A DNA stretch of 64,000 nt, from the NCBI GenBank assembly GCA_033980235.1, contig CM067072.1, positions 24,007,192 through 24,071,191 of the forward strand, given 5' to 3'. Below, piece after piece: positions 12,163-23,600 of the stretch; positions within the stretch are counted from its first letter, which is position 1, and the number at the start of each line of letters is the position of its first letter. The position numbers and the translations under genes are program-made. Under the pieces are notes generated by a model, which did not search any database, had not been told where the DNA came from, and saw only the letters and a list, made by a program, of their open reading frames with translations. The DNA comes from Diadema setosum. Its lineage: Eukaryota > Echinodermata > Echinoidea > Diadematoida > Diadematidae.

Positions 12163-12884
12163 TTGACCGATTCTGTGACGCGCTATGTGTATTTTTGGCA
12201 TGGGCAGCGCCATTACTGCGGTGTATCATCCGACCCCCCTCCTCTCTCCCCACCCCTCTTACGCGCGCAGAATGAAAAACTGATGCATGGTTGTTTTAGC
12301 CAATGGGCATCTCGTACTGAGTGCGCGAATGCTTGCTTAGTGCGCGAACCTTTGTTACAAGTGCGCGATAAACATGTTGCCCGTGGGGTGGGGGAGAGCA
12401 GGGGGGGTCGGCTGAGACACCGCAATTTGAGCTCATGGCTGCGCCCAGTCCATAAAATGTCTGCTGCCCTCAACGAGCCCGAATCGGTCAATACGTGCGC
12501 TTCCAGTACTTTTTTTTTTTTCAGCTGCTTAAATTGCGCGCTACATACACTGCACGTGTGATGGGTGCAGGGAGGTACTAGGTGCGACCAAAGTAGAAGC
12601 GCACGCACGCAGTGCAAGACGTCTGTTGCGACACGGATTGTCGCCCCTACACGGATTGTCGCCTCCTGCTCGGGGCGACAATCCGTGACGGGCGTTGGCG
12701 GCACGGATTGTCGCCCGCCCTCGAAGCACATTTTGCTGGGTAATATCGTTCTGGACATAATCATTGAAATACTAACACATAACTTACATGGCTACATCCA
12801 TGCAAACATGCCATGTAAAAAGTCATGGTGAGGTTTCAAGGAAGTGTGTATGTGCGCGTGCACATGATAATTTAGTGTCCGTTT

Positions 12885-12912
12885 GTGCGTGTGTGTGTGT
12901 GTGTGTGTGTGA
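12885..12912. repeat. (GT)n microsatellite
   Basis: About 13 GT units, inside the 4.6-kb foldback element. Confidence 0.9.
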
Positions 12913-13249
12913 TGGAAGAATGTGTTTATTATGTCTTTTTTAAAATGTTTTTTGCGTATGTGTTTTTTAGCTGCGCGTGGGGAGGGATACCTAGTAAGCT
13001 GTTGCTGGCATAAACGTTGATATTGATTTTATCAGCAGCTTTGAATTTGATGAGTTTGTTTGGCAGATTTGTATAATTATGAATTCGGAGTGGAGCTTGC
13101 GTGCGGGCAGATGCTGCTTTTCTGCATACGGTCCATTATGTCTTATTTATCAACATTGGGAAATCGTTTCATCAGGAAGGAATGTGGTATCGGTTCGGGT
13201 GTGCGTCGGTATGTGGGAAGGGGAGTACATTTCGTTATTGCAAAAGTTT

Positions 13250-13430
13250 GTTACTCTGAAGGCTCATTCGTCCGAAGGCTCATTCGTCCGAAGGCTCATT
13301 ATTCCGAAGGTTCGTTATTCCGAATTTCATTTTTGGATCAACGAACCTCTAGGTATAGGGAATTGTATGTTTCGGATATCAAAATGAAGCCTCGGAAAAA
13401 ACGAAACTTCGGAATAACGGAACCTTCGTG
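13250..13430. repeat. Short GGCTCATTCGTCCGAA tandem array with inverted partner
   Basis: At 13257-13325 four units of about 16 bp read CGAAGGCTCATTCGTC, then CGAAGGTTCGTTATTC. At 13390-13427 the complement (ACTTCGGAATAACGGAACCT) follows. It is a miniature foldback of the same design as the larger ones in the window. Confidence 0.6.
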
Positions 13431-13453
13431 TGTGTGTGTGTGTGTGTGTGTGT
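13425..13453. repeat. (GT)n microsatellite
   Basis: About 12-13 GT repeats directly follow the small foldback array. Confidence 0.9.
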
Positions 13454-14574
13454 ATGTATTTGGGTTGGTGAATGTGGGTGTGGGATGATTTTATGTTTTG
13501 TTTAATCAGGGGTTGGTGGGTTGGGGATTGGATTTGAAGAAGGATAGTTATAAATGTTATGACAGATGTTGATAGGATTTAATATTTAGGATAGATGTAG
13601 GCCCTAGATTTGTTTCGGATTGGGAGGGGAGGGGGTGGTCGGGTTTTTTATGACTGATTTCATTCTAGATTCGTGTAATGTATTTGTGTGTTTTTTTTAT
13701 GTATATGCCCTTGTAAGTAAGGAGGTGTTACATGATCCAAACCAATGTATTCAAGGAATATAGGTTTGGTAGGGCCCTACATGTCAAAACTTTCTCGTGA
13801 AGAAATTGTTAGTAGGGTTGGTCTATAATCGGGTTATCTATGTTGAAGTGAGATTATTTGTGGTATAAATTGACAAATGGATTTGTTTCTGTTTCGAATT
13901 GCCATTTGTAACTTTTTTTTTCTCATGTTACACCCAGAATGAGTGGATTTATGAATGATTTGAATGAAATCAATGAATATCAAGGAAAAAAGTGTTGAGT
14001 TGGTTTATTTGCATTATGAGGATTTGTTTGAGTGTTTGTTGGTGTTTGTTTGTATTACGTACATGTATGTATTAACGGTGTGCAATTGCAGTTCGTTTGT
14101 GCTAAAATCAACTAACGATGGACAATTTTTTTTTTTTACGGCGTGCGGAAATTATTCGCTCATGCATAAAACGTGCCAAACCTATTCTGGGACAAAGAAT
14201 AGTGGTATGGACGTTCTAGTTTATAAGACTGATGGAAGAAAATGACTGCAGTGAAAAATGAACAAAGACAAATAACATTTGGGGAGGGTACCTCCCTCGT
14301 ATGTATTTTCTCTCGGTCTCTCTCTCGCCTAGCCTGCCTCACCGCTGATATTGGTTCACACACCCATACTATTTTTAGATCAACGCTGGTGTGAATTCTT
14401 TAAACACGTGCTCATACACTCTGAAGGCATTTGTATTGCCACAGTATGATAAGCGCCGCTATATTCCACATACGCACGTAAGCATACAGGCACACGTATA
14501 CACACAGACAAACAAACCACTACCACTATGACCACCACACATGCACAGTTTCTACATATTGTATTATTATACTC

Positions 14575-14698
14575 CAAACACACACACATACACACATTTA
14601 CACACACACACACACGTACACACACGCACACACATCATACACATCACATATCATGCAGCTCACAACACACACACACACACACACACACACATACGCAT
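14575..14698. repeat. CA-rich microsatellite cluster
   Basis: Interrupted (CA)n from 14575 to 14698. The threonine/histidine-rich frames across it are artefacts. Confidence 0.95.
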
Positions 14699-14847
14699 AA
14701 CTTACCAGTCATACCCATCCCACCAAAGCTTAACACCGGAGGAACCACCCCGAGCCCGGGGCGACAATCTGTGACGGGGCGACAATCCGTGTCGCAGCAA
14801 TTTTTTTGCCAACACGGATTGTCGCCTTCGAGGTCAAAAACTGGGAA

Positions 14848-17113
14848 CTACGGAAGCTTAAAAGTGCCAACCAGATGACGAGATAAGAAGACGAGAAGAC
14901 AGGTTAAATACCGAGAAGCCGAGTTATTGCAACTCGGCAAGTCGACTTGTTTAGGTCAAGAAGACAAGAAGCCGATTTCTTGTAGCTCGGCAAGTCGACT
15001 TGTTTGGGACAAGAAGACATGATATCAAGTTGTTGAAACTCGGAATATCGACTTGCTTGGGACAAGAAGACAAGATGACAAGTTATTGCAACTCGGCAAG
15101 TCGACTTGTTTAGGTCAAGAAGACAAGAAGCCGATTTCTTGTAGCTCAGCAAGTCGAATTGTTTGGGACAAGAAGACATGATATCGAGTTGTTGAAACTC
15201 GGAATATCGACTTGCTTGGGACAAGAAGACAAGATGACAAGTTATTGCAACTCGGCAAGTCGACTTGTTTAGGTCAAGAAGACAAGAAGCCGATTTCTTT
15301 TAGCTCGGCAAGTCGACTTGTTTGGGAAAAGAAGACATGATATCGAGTTGTTGAAACTCGGAATATCGACTTGCTTGGGACAAGAAGACAAGATAACGAG
15401 TTGTTGAAACTCGGCAAGTCGACTTGTTTGGGTCAAGAAGACAAGAAGCCGATTTCTTGTAGCTCGGCAAGTCGACTTGTTTGGGACAAGAAGACATGAT
15501 ATCGAGTTGTTGAAACTCGGAATATCGACTTGCTTGGGACAAGAAGACAAGATGACAAGTTGATAAAACTCGGCAAGTCGACTTGCTTGGGTCAAGAAGT
15601 CAAGATGACAAGTTGTTGAAACTCGGCAAGTCGACTTGTTTGGGACAAGAAGACATGATAACGAGTTATTGAAACTCGGAATGTCGACTTACTTAGGACA
15701 AGAAGTCAAGATGACAAGTTGTTGACTTCTTGTCCCAAACAAGTCGACATTCCGAGTTTCAACAACTCGTCATCATGTCTTCTTGTCCCAAACAAGTCGA
15801 CTTGCCGAGTTTTATCAACTTGTCATCTTGTCTTCTTGTCCCAAGCAAGTCGATATTCCGAGTTTCAACAACTCGATATGATGTCTTCTTGTCCCAAACA
15901 AGTCGACTTGCCGAGCTACAAGAAATCGGCTTCTTGTCTTCTTGTCCCAAACAAGTCGACTTGCCGAGTTTTATCAACTTGTCATTTTGTCTTCTTGTCC
16001 CAAGCAAGTCGATATTCCGAGTTTCAACAACTCGATATCATGTCTTCTTGTCCCTAACAAGTCGACTTGCCGAGCTACAAGAAATCGGCTTCTTGTCTTC
16101 TTGTCCCAAACAAGTCGACTTGCCGAGTTTCAACAACTCGATATCATGTCTTCTTGTCCCAAACAAGTCGACTTGCCTAGCTACAAGAAATCGGCTTCTT
16201 GTCTTCTTGTCCAAAACAAGTCGACTTGCCGAGTTTCAACAACTTGTCATCTTGACTTCTTGTCCTAAACGAGTCGACTTGCCAAGTTTCAACAACTTGT
16301 CATCTTGACTTCTTGTCCCTAACGAGTCGACTTGCCGAGTTTCAACAACTTGTCATCTTGACTTCTTGTCCCTAACGAGTCGACTTGCCGAGTTTCAACA
16401 ACTTGTCATCTTGACTTCTTGTCCCAAGCAAGTCGACTTGCCGAGTTTCAACAACTTGTCATCTTGACTTCTTGCCCCAAGCAAGTCGACTTGCCGAGTT
16501 TAATCAACTTGTCATCTTGTCTTCTTGTCCCAAGCAAGTCGATATTCCGAGTTTCAACAACTCGATATCATGTCTTCTTGTCCCAAACAAGTCGACTTGC
16601 CGAGCTACAAGAAATCGGCTTCTTGTCTTCTTGTCCCAAACAAGTCGACTTGCCGAGTTTCAACAACTTGTCATCTTGACTTCTTGTCCTAAACGAATCG
16701 ACTTGCCGAGTTTCAACAACTTGTCATCTTGACTTCTTGTCCCTAACGAGTCGACTTGCCGAGTTTCAACAACTTGTCATCTTGACTTCTTGTCCCAAGC
16801 AAGTCGACCTGCCGAGTTTCAACAACTTGTCATCTTGACTTCTTGTCCCAAGCAAGTCGACTTGCCGAGTTTCAACAACTCGTTATCATGTCTTCTTGTC
16901 CCAAGCAAGTCGATATTCCGAGTTTCAACAACTCGATATCATGTCTTCTTGTCCCAAACAAGTCGACTTGCCGAGCTACAAGAAATCGGCTTCTTGTCTT
17001 CTTGACCTAAACAAGTCGACTTGCCGAGTTGCAATAACTCGGCTTCGCGGTATTTAACCTGTCTTCTCGTCTTCTTATCTCGTCATCTGGTTGGCACTTT
17101 TAAGCTTCCGTAG
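14848..17113. repeat. Giant 2.27-kb palindrome made of a 53-bp minisatellite
   Basis: The outer edges CTACGGAAGCTTAAAAGTGC (14848) and their complement (ending 17113) start two arms that meet without a spacer near 15722. Both arms consist of units of about 53 bp containing TTCTTGTCCCAAACAAGTCG and ACTTGCCGAG. Alternating variants read CAACAACTCGATATCATG, CTACAAGAAATCGGC, or CAACAACTTGTCATC. There are about 16 units in the left arm and about 26 in the right. The open frames through it (Ser/Cys/Lys-rich) repeat at 53-bp spacing in shifting phase and are not genes. Confidence 0.85.
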
Positions 17114-17260
17114 GGAACTGCACAAGCGTCACGGATTGTCGCGAGGCGACAACCCGTGTAGGGGGCGACAATCCGTGCCGCCAGCGCCCGTCACGGATTG
17201 TCGCCCCGAGCAGGAGGCGACAATCCGTGTAGGGGCGACAATCCGTGTCGCAACAACGTC

Positions 17261-18284
17261 CCTGGATGATGGCAGTACGGCAGTCGGTGAGTGAAATGGC
17301 AAACAAATAGACGACATACGCACACAATTCACCCGCAGGAATCGTCAAATGTAGTACAAAGTATAGTATGATGCAATGTTAAAAGCCGGAAACGAAGAAG
17401 AAGAATATATTTGGAAGTACAAGCTTTTTACAGATAATGAACTGCAATTGCAAATCGCACGTCCAAAGACTACCGGTACTCGACAGGGCATGTACATTAC
17501 ACATAGAGATCAGCATAATATTACAAAGCACTGAAAAAACAACGATCCGAGTGTAAAGAAGTGAGGGGGAACACTCGACGGCTGCACGGGGAAAACGCGT
17601 CACAGCAACTGCAGCTTGCAGTACAGACCGATGACGTGAGGCACTCCACGAGAAGGTATGTAGTAAATTTTGCAAGTTTTTAGTCCGGATGGGTCTGATA
17701 TATCAAATAAATATCATCAGTTTATCAATGTTTCCTTCAATCTAACAATAGATAGGGACCTTGAAACTTGCGACATAAAGCTTTAACCAACGTCAGTTGT
17801 TCAAATGTATGTGCGTGATATAAATACTCTATCGACTGGGAACGTGCACACTTTCTATCATTGATCCCTTGGAGCTGGCCCACGGCCGTCGGCCGGTTGG
17901 CCGTACGTTGCTCGACACTCTCGCTAACATGTTAGTCGTACGTGATTTGCTGAACAGCAACGTGTTTATCACTCTAGGTAGCTGGCCGATAACTATTAGA
18001 TATTCAATAGCTAAAAACCAAAAAAAAAATGGGTTCAAGAATGTAGCCAATCGGAAGCGCTGAAATGAGTCACGTGTGCGTGCATTAATTTCTTCAGGTA
18101 TGCACTAAGAAGAGTCCCTGAGCTGGCACTCAATCAGTTGTTACAAGTGCGTCACGCGCTACGTACGCGCTGTCAATCCTGTAAACAACTTCTAGTTCGG
18201 GCTGCGGGCTGCCACAACAGCCGGCGGCCTTTCTTGTGCATAACAGTACGTGGCGTAGGTATACTCTTATACGTACGTACAATA
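17261..18284. other. Interior of the composite insertion, no gene seen
   Basis: Unique-looking DNA between the foldback element and the left arm of the next element. A GC-rich stretch at about 17870-17960 gives a 64-residue frame, but it has no domain and no conserved counterpart. Confidence 0.4.
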
Positions 18285-18713
18285 CTTCGTCGGCGTTTTC
18301 ACGAACTGACGCTATTTCGATTTTGGTCAAAATTTTCAAAATCGAGATATTGGTACCAAATGAAAGTGCTTTCAAAACTCTACCAAATTCCAAAATTTTA
18401 GATCACAAAATTAATTATTCTTAATTTTATCAAAGAAAGAAAAAAACGACGGTACTCGAAATATCGAGAAATTGAGAAAAAGGAGTTTCACGAACCGACG
18501 CACGAAAGATACGCCGGTTCGTAAAACCCGAATTGCTACGGTGAAGAGCAATGCGGGTTTCACGAACCGTCGCAGTTGCATTACTTTGAGCTTTGTTCAA
18601 CTTACTGGCCTAGAATTAGGTTTTGGCCCTAATCCAGATCTCAGAGTGAGAACCAAGCCTTCTGAAAGATGAATGACGGCCTAAGCCAGCCCACTGTCCA
18701 CGAGTGAAGTGAA

Positions 18714-20560
18714 TGGTAAGCTATAATCCTATTAAAATCATGCTCAAAATAACAGTTTCAGTTGGACTACCATAACCATTAATTGCGGTAGTGTGTAGTC
18801 CCATGTATTCAATCGCGTGATGCTTATGAAGCCTAGTCTGTAAACGCCATACAATTTCAAATTAGATCCCAAATCATATTATTTATTGTTTCTTTTCAAT
18901 TTATGTCGTTAGACGTTACTTCTGAGACTACTGAGTACTATAGTCGTAACGTCTGTGTGCAAGACATGCAGATTGCAAGATTTCAAAGTCTCGAAGACAC
19001 TAAAACTAGCCTTGACTTTTGAGTTGAGAATGAAATCATGAGATTGACAAAGTAGGCGTACTAAACTAAAAAAAAAAATAGATTAAAAGTATAACAGTAA
19101 AACTCAAAGGAAGAGTAAAGAATAAAGTTAGACATGTTAGACTTTTACTTTCAAGTCTAACTATTAAGTCTAAGTTAAGACTTTACTTGTAATACCAGTT
19201 ACTAAAACTAAGATCAGCTGCAGTCTAAGACCAAGTCAAATTAACACAGTTCAGAGCCATACCGGTAGTCTAGCTCTAGATCTACATCTAGACTAGTGGT
19301 AATAGTAGGTAGAGTCCACCCATTTTTCCCCCAATCTTTACTGGTCCATTCCTGAAAAAGTTACTGGTCAGTGTCCAACAGTGATTTTTCCTGGTCAGGG
19401 ACCGTCGGACCAGTGCCAGTGTGCAGCGTTGGTGTAGATGTCATCTATGACAGTATGTGGTCTAGTGATACTACCTAAACACTACGAGTACTCTACAGGT
19501 TAGGTGGCTTTCCTGTACAGTGCAGTGTTAAAGTATACTTGTGAATTCAGCCCTAGTACCGTACTGTGTGTAGTGTATGTCTAACGTTAGTTCGAGTGGA
19601 GTACCTAAGCACAGCGGTGGGGCTTTTTTCCCCTAAAACTTGTGAATGTGGCCCAACCAAATGGCGTTTGTATATTTACGCTTGATTGATAGTGATACAG
19701 TGGCGCTGTCGATTTCCACAGCAGCCATACATAATCTTTTGTCCTTTCTTCTTTCCTTTTTTCCCCTTTGTTCTTTCACTCTTTTTATTCTTGGAATCGA
19801 AGGACTTCCTAAGAAATGTCCCTCGACTGATTTAACCAGGACTCTTGAGTCCTGGTAAACCAAACCTTACCGAGTAACCGTTAACGTTTGTTAGGCCTAA
19901 CATAACAGTAACACTGACTTAGCCCTGTATTGACTTTGTCTTTGGCCGACTTACTGAGATGGCGAGTCTCACTCTTTAACGTTAGTCTAAACGTAGTCGC
20001 TAGATCTGTCAGTGTCAGTGTCACCGGTTATTGTATATGGTGCCATCTCTAACGTACTTTAACAAGTTGATGTTAGTTATCTATGTCAACTTACTGATTT
20101 AGTAATAGTGGTACTGTCATCCTGTTGGACATCGCCGAAATATCATCCGTGACGTGTTAATTTCGTGTCACAAAGACAAAAGTTGCCAAGATCTAATAGT
20201 ATTAGATGTCTAGATTTAGATGTAGTCTAGATCTAAGTAATATGAAATCTGTGTAACTTAAAAGTGAAAGGTCTAGACTTCACTTAGTCTATAATTAGAC
20301 CAGACATTCATGAGGCAAAGGCCTATTTAGTAGATCTATTCTTATTCTATTTTAATGTCAATTCCTGCTAACTCGCCACGTGTTATTCCTAAGGCCAAGG
20401 ACTTCCGGGTTAGTGATTTTTTTTTGATAAATACCAAACAGCAGACGTGTTTCATTTGCATTCTTGCACAGACTTCATGAAAATATGTGCAGTATCAAAG
20501 AAATATGATGCACATGACAATGCCACTGTTTTATAGGTGAATGGTTAATACCTTTAAAAG
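18714..20560. other. Intergenic DNA with a cluster of TCTAGA-type motifs
   Basis: GAATGGTAAGC at about 18711-18721 would make a strong 5' splice site, and a transcript could start upstream of it. Between 19120 and 20340 there are many AGTCTAGATC/GATCTAGACT motifs, locally palindromic. There is no long frame. Confidence 0.35.
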
Positions 20561-20573
20561 CTGAATGATAATG

Positions 20574-21680
20574 TAGAGTCTAGGTCTAATTAAGATGATA
20601 CAGTCTCTGATAAGAAACAGGTTTGATTGTCGTAGACTGTTTCCCAAATGCAGGTAGTAATATTCAGCTACTTCAATGCAATCCCTTGTTTACAAGTACA
20701 TGTAGATTTATATTCATGTGAATGATAATTCAATTTCTACATGAGACTTACTAAGTGCTAGACATAAGATCTTGCATCATTAAAATGTGTAAATGACGAG
20801 ACAATTTGAATATGGATCAAAGACGAACAGCAGTATATTTTGACATTCTTTGATCCTGCATAGGCCTACCATTTTGTTTTATGTTTAATATAAATAGAGC
20901 AAAATAATTTCAACTTCAGTTTTGTTGGCTGATTTTTTTTTTCTTCTCAAAATTAAAGTTGTATCTTGTACCATGATGTTTGATTTTAATCAAAAGTTCT
21001 TAATTTCTTTGTTTTCTTTCAGATGACTGGTGCCATGTAGTAGCGAAGAACTGGACTGTCTCAGAAAAGAAAAGAAAAAGTACAGGGTCGTGTAAATCAT
21101 CAACGGATGTGAATACAATGGTAATTAGAGTCTAGGTCTAATCAAGATGTTAAAGTCTCTGATAATAAAGAAGTTTGATTGTCGTAGACCGTTTCCCAAA
21201 TGCAGTTAGTAATATTCAGCTTTTTCAAAGCAATGCCTTATTTACAAGGACATGTAGATTTATTCATGTGAATGATAATTTAATTTCTACATGAGACTTA
21301 CTAAGTGCTAGACATAAGATCTTGCACCATTAAAATATGTAAAAGGCGAGACCATTTGAATATGCATCAAAGACGAACAGCAGTATTTTTTGACATTCTT
21401 TGATCCTGTATACCATTTTGTTTTATGTTTAATATAAATAGAGCAAAATGATTTCAACTACAGCTTAGTTGGCTGATTTCTTTTTCTCAAAATGAAAGTT
21501 GTATCTTGTATCATGATGTTTGATTTTAATCGAAAGTTCTTAATTTCTGTCTTTTCTTTCACATGGCTGATGCCATGCAGTAGCGAAGAGCTGGACTGTT
21601 TCAGAGAAGAAAAAAAGTACAGCATCGTGCTTATCATCAAGGAATGTGAATACAATGGCTTAGGAAAGAAGACAATCTAC
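20574..21680 (+). repeat. 555-bp tandem duplication
   Basis: Two head-to-tail copies, about 20574-21128 and 21129-21680, both start AGAGTCTAGGTCTAATNAAG and share TTTGATTGTCGTAGAC, CATGAGACTTACTAAGTGCT and CAAAGACGAACAGCAGTAT. They are about 90% alike. Copy 1 carries the exon-like segment below. Copy 2 has lost its acceptor and reading frame. Confidence 0.85.
21023..21120 (+). CDS. Candidate internal exon (unrecognised protein)
   Basis: A polypyrimidine tract ending TTTGTTTTCTTTCAG is followed by 98 bp open in one phase, reading roughly DDWCHVVAKNWTVSEKKRKS and on to VNTM, then GTAATT as a possible donor. The first codon would take one base from a previous exon. The duplicate at about 21565-21660 has CAC for the acceptor CAG and an in-frame TGA, so only copy 1 could be used. 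I do not recognise the protein, and no partner exons were identified. A non-coding transcript ending at AATAAA near 21945 is equally possible. Confidence 0.25.
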
Positions 21681-22903
21681 AGATAGGATAGAAGGGAGAA
21701 CTTGGGATAAAGGGCGACAACATAAGGACGGTATATCTACATTAAAATGTGATTGTAAAGTGGAAACATGAAAGAAGATTCTAAGATGAAGATGAAAACA
21801 TGCATTCCATTCTGTGATGTCGTAATTACAATTTTGCTACACTTTAATAACACTACTGAGAGACATTTATATCAAGGCAAGCTTCATGTGGATATGGAAT
21901 GTTAGATTTTCTTTAAGTGTTCATTGGTATGTATTTCATGATAATAAATCTTGAAGGTTTTGTGTGGTAATCATAACCTTGTGATACATCTTGATAAATT
22001 TCTAAGTGCACATTGGCAATATTCAGATGATGCTGTAATCAGATGAAGTTAGATGGTTGAATAATCATTGCATAGTTGTAATAGTTATCGACTGAGGATT
22101 AACATGCCCTTCACTGATTTATTTTACGTAAACGGTGATAATTGCGAGAGTCAATCTAAATTGTCGGGGGCATAAACCAAATGTGTCACACTGTCAAAAT
22201 GTGTATATCAGAAACTTTTAGCTCGCTGTACGAATTTTTCACAGAAAAACAGATTTATGAGAGTCACAAATGGTAGCTTAGACCCATTAACAAAAAGTTC
22301 CAGCTTCATCTTCAACCATGTTCATGATACATGTTTCATCTACATTTTGCAAACATTCTTAATGTTGATTGAGACATGTTATACATGTATGTATTTTTAT
22401 GAAATTAATGCAACAAATAATCAAATATGCATCTCTGCTAGATGATAATATTAATCCAGTTAATGACATGCCAAAACTCACCTCAAACTGTAATTCATTC
22501 TATTCTCCTTTATTCTTTTATTTATTATTTTGTTGTCTTCAACCCACTTTGAATGTGTTACGTATGATTCTTATAAACATGGGAAATGCACTCCATATAA
22601 CTGATAGGACTTATAACAAATTGACATAATCATTCAACCATCACTAGACAGTTCTGTTATGAGATGTTCTTTATTTAACTAAAATTGTAAATTATGATAC
22701 GTGTATGCTCCCATGCAAACTCACAACAAAATACAGAAATATGATTTCTTTTAATAATAATTCATTATGTCTCTAAATGTACAATTAAAGAAAGTGATTA
22801 CAAAAAGGATGTCAAACATTGTATATTAAAATAATAGATTATTCATTTGTCTCCATCCGTAGTAACACATGCAACTGCAGTGTGCAGTTTGTGGGCTGCT
22901 GTG

Positions 22904-22917
22904 AAAAAAAAAAAAAA
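22904..22917 (-). terminator. Oligo-T terminator behind the tRNA-like gene
   Basis: A plus-strand run of about 13 A is a T-run on the minus strand, 6 bases after the tRNA 3' end. A run of four or more T stops RNA polymerase III. The bases on each side (GGGCTGCCTGTGA and TCACAGCAGCCC on the minus strand) are complementary, so the T-run would sit in the loop of a hairpin. Confidence 0.5.
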
Positions 22918-22922
22918 TCACA

Positions 22923-23000
22923 GGCAGCCCAAGCGGGATTCGAACCCACGACCTCCGGATTACTAGACCAGCACCATAACCACTAGACCACCGGGATGCC
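22923..23000 (-). tRNA. tRNA-like gene, anticodon AGU (threonine) or tRNA-derived SINE head
   Basis: On the minus strand the order is right for a tRNA. The acceptor strand GGCATCCC pairs with GGGCTGCC with one mismatch. The A-box-like TGGTCTAGTGG and B-box-like GGTTCGAATCC are both present, with a T arm GTGGG-TTCGAAT-CCCGC. The anticodon loop CTAGTAA gives AGU, but its stem needs a T:T mismatch and two extra bases precede the 3' acceptor strand. These flaws favour a tRNA pseudogene or SINE head over a working tRNA. It lies inside the 7.3-kb and 14.6-kb insertions. Confidence 0.55.
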
Positions 23001-23279
23001 CTAGCACTACCTTTAGACATGAATGATTAAATGAAGAAGGGCTTGGGGGCGCTTCGAAGTTAACTGCTCTTATTAAATATGCACATGTCATTTGCAACTC
23101 GACTAAAGATGATTAAACGCACTGAAATTCTTACTTTAAATAATATTCATAATCTGTTTTTTTTTTTTCTTTAATAGCTTGGGATGTACACTGTATCGGT
23201 CTACATTTCGCCTACAATATGGAATTCTTTACTTCGAGACGTTTGTTTTTTACAAAGGAAAATTAAGAGTCCTTTAAAG

Positions 23280-23600
23280 GTGCTGTAGAACAGTGGCGTG
23301 TTTTTTTTTTTTTTTTTGAGGGGGGGGGGGGGGGGAGGGGAGTCAAATTAGCCTTGGCCCCTCTCCACCGTCCCTTTCCCCCCCCCCCCCCCCCCTTTGG
23401 CTGCATTTTTTTTTTTAGTCATCACATGAAAATTCGTCTGCATCCACCCCGTAGTTTTGCTGATGACCTTTCTTTTTAATTATCTTAACCACACACAATT
23501 TTGGCCGAATTTTCCCCACCCCTCTTGTGAATTTGCTAGCACATGTGTTTATAGTACTGGTGGATTAAGGATTCGGAGGGGGGGGGGGGGGGTCGGCCAA
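23280..23600. repeat. T/G/C homopolymer block
   Basis: A T-run, a G-run (about 23322-23342), a C-run (about 23380-23396) and another G-run (about 23577-23592) surround a CAGTGGCGTG sequence. It looks like a degraded CAG-ended hAT-type MITE whose ends I cannot fix. Confidence 0.4.

Larger units (their letters stand above)
12624..17255. mobile_element. 4.6-kb foldback element with CGACAATCCGTG arms and 5-bp target duplication
   Basis: The ends are perfect inverted repeats TGTTGCGACACGG ... CCGTGTCGCAACA. The direct repeat ACGTC flanks both sides (12619-12623 and 17256-17260). Each arm of about 90-110 bp is itself built from alternating CACGGATTGTCGCC and GGCGACAATCCGTG modules. Extra modules at about 14758-14830, ending CCGTGTCGCAGCA, suggest an internal or nested end. 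The interior holds AT-rich filler, (GT)n and (CA)n tracts, and the 53-bp minisatellite palindrome at 14848-17113. No protein domain is recognisable. The 5-bp duplication and TG...CA ends do not fit one superfamily cleanly. Confidence 0.75.

Noticed and set aside
12213..12764. 183-residue frame across the left end of the 4.6-kb foldback element
   Set aside because: It crosses the element boundary and terminal modules, so it cannot be an old gene, and it has no domain.
13079..13488. Frames of 102 and 142 residues
   Set aside because: They run through the 16-bp tandem array and a (GT)n tract; no domain and no conserved start.
15719..16308. Open frames of 80-190 residues in the minisatellite palindrome
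   Set aside because: They arise because the 53-bp unit lacks stops in several phases; frames shift with each unit and occur on both strands.
18472..18672. Arg/Lys-rich frame of 66 residues
   Set aside because: It is built from the repeated CACGAACCGACGC arm motifs in changing phase, so it is a repeat artefact.
22826..23020. Small minus-strand frame over the tRNA-like gene
   Set aside because: It is the usual artefact of translating a tRNA gene; the A and B boxes explain the sequence.
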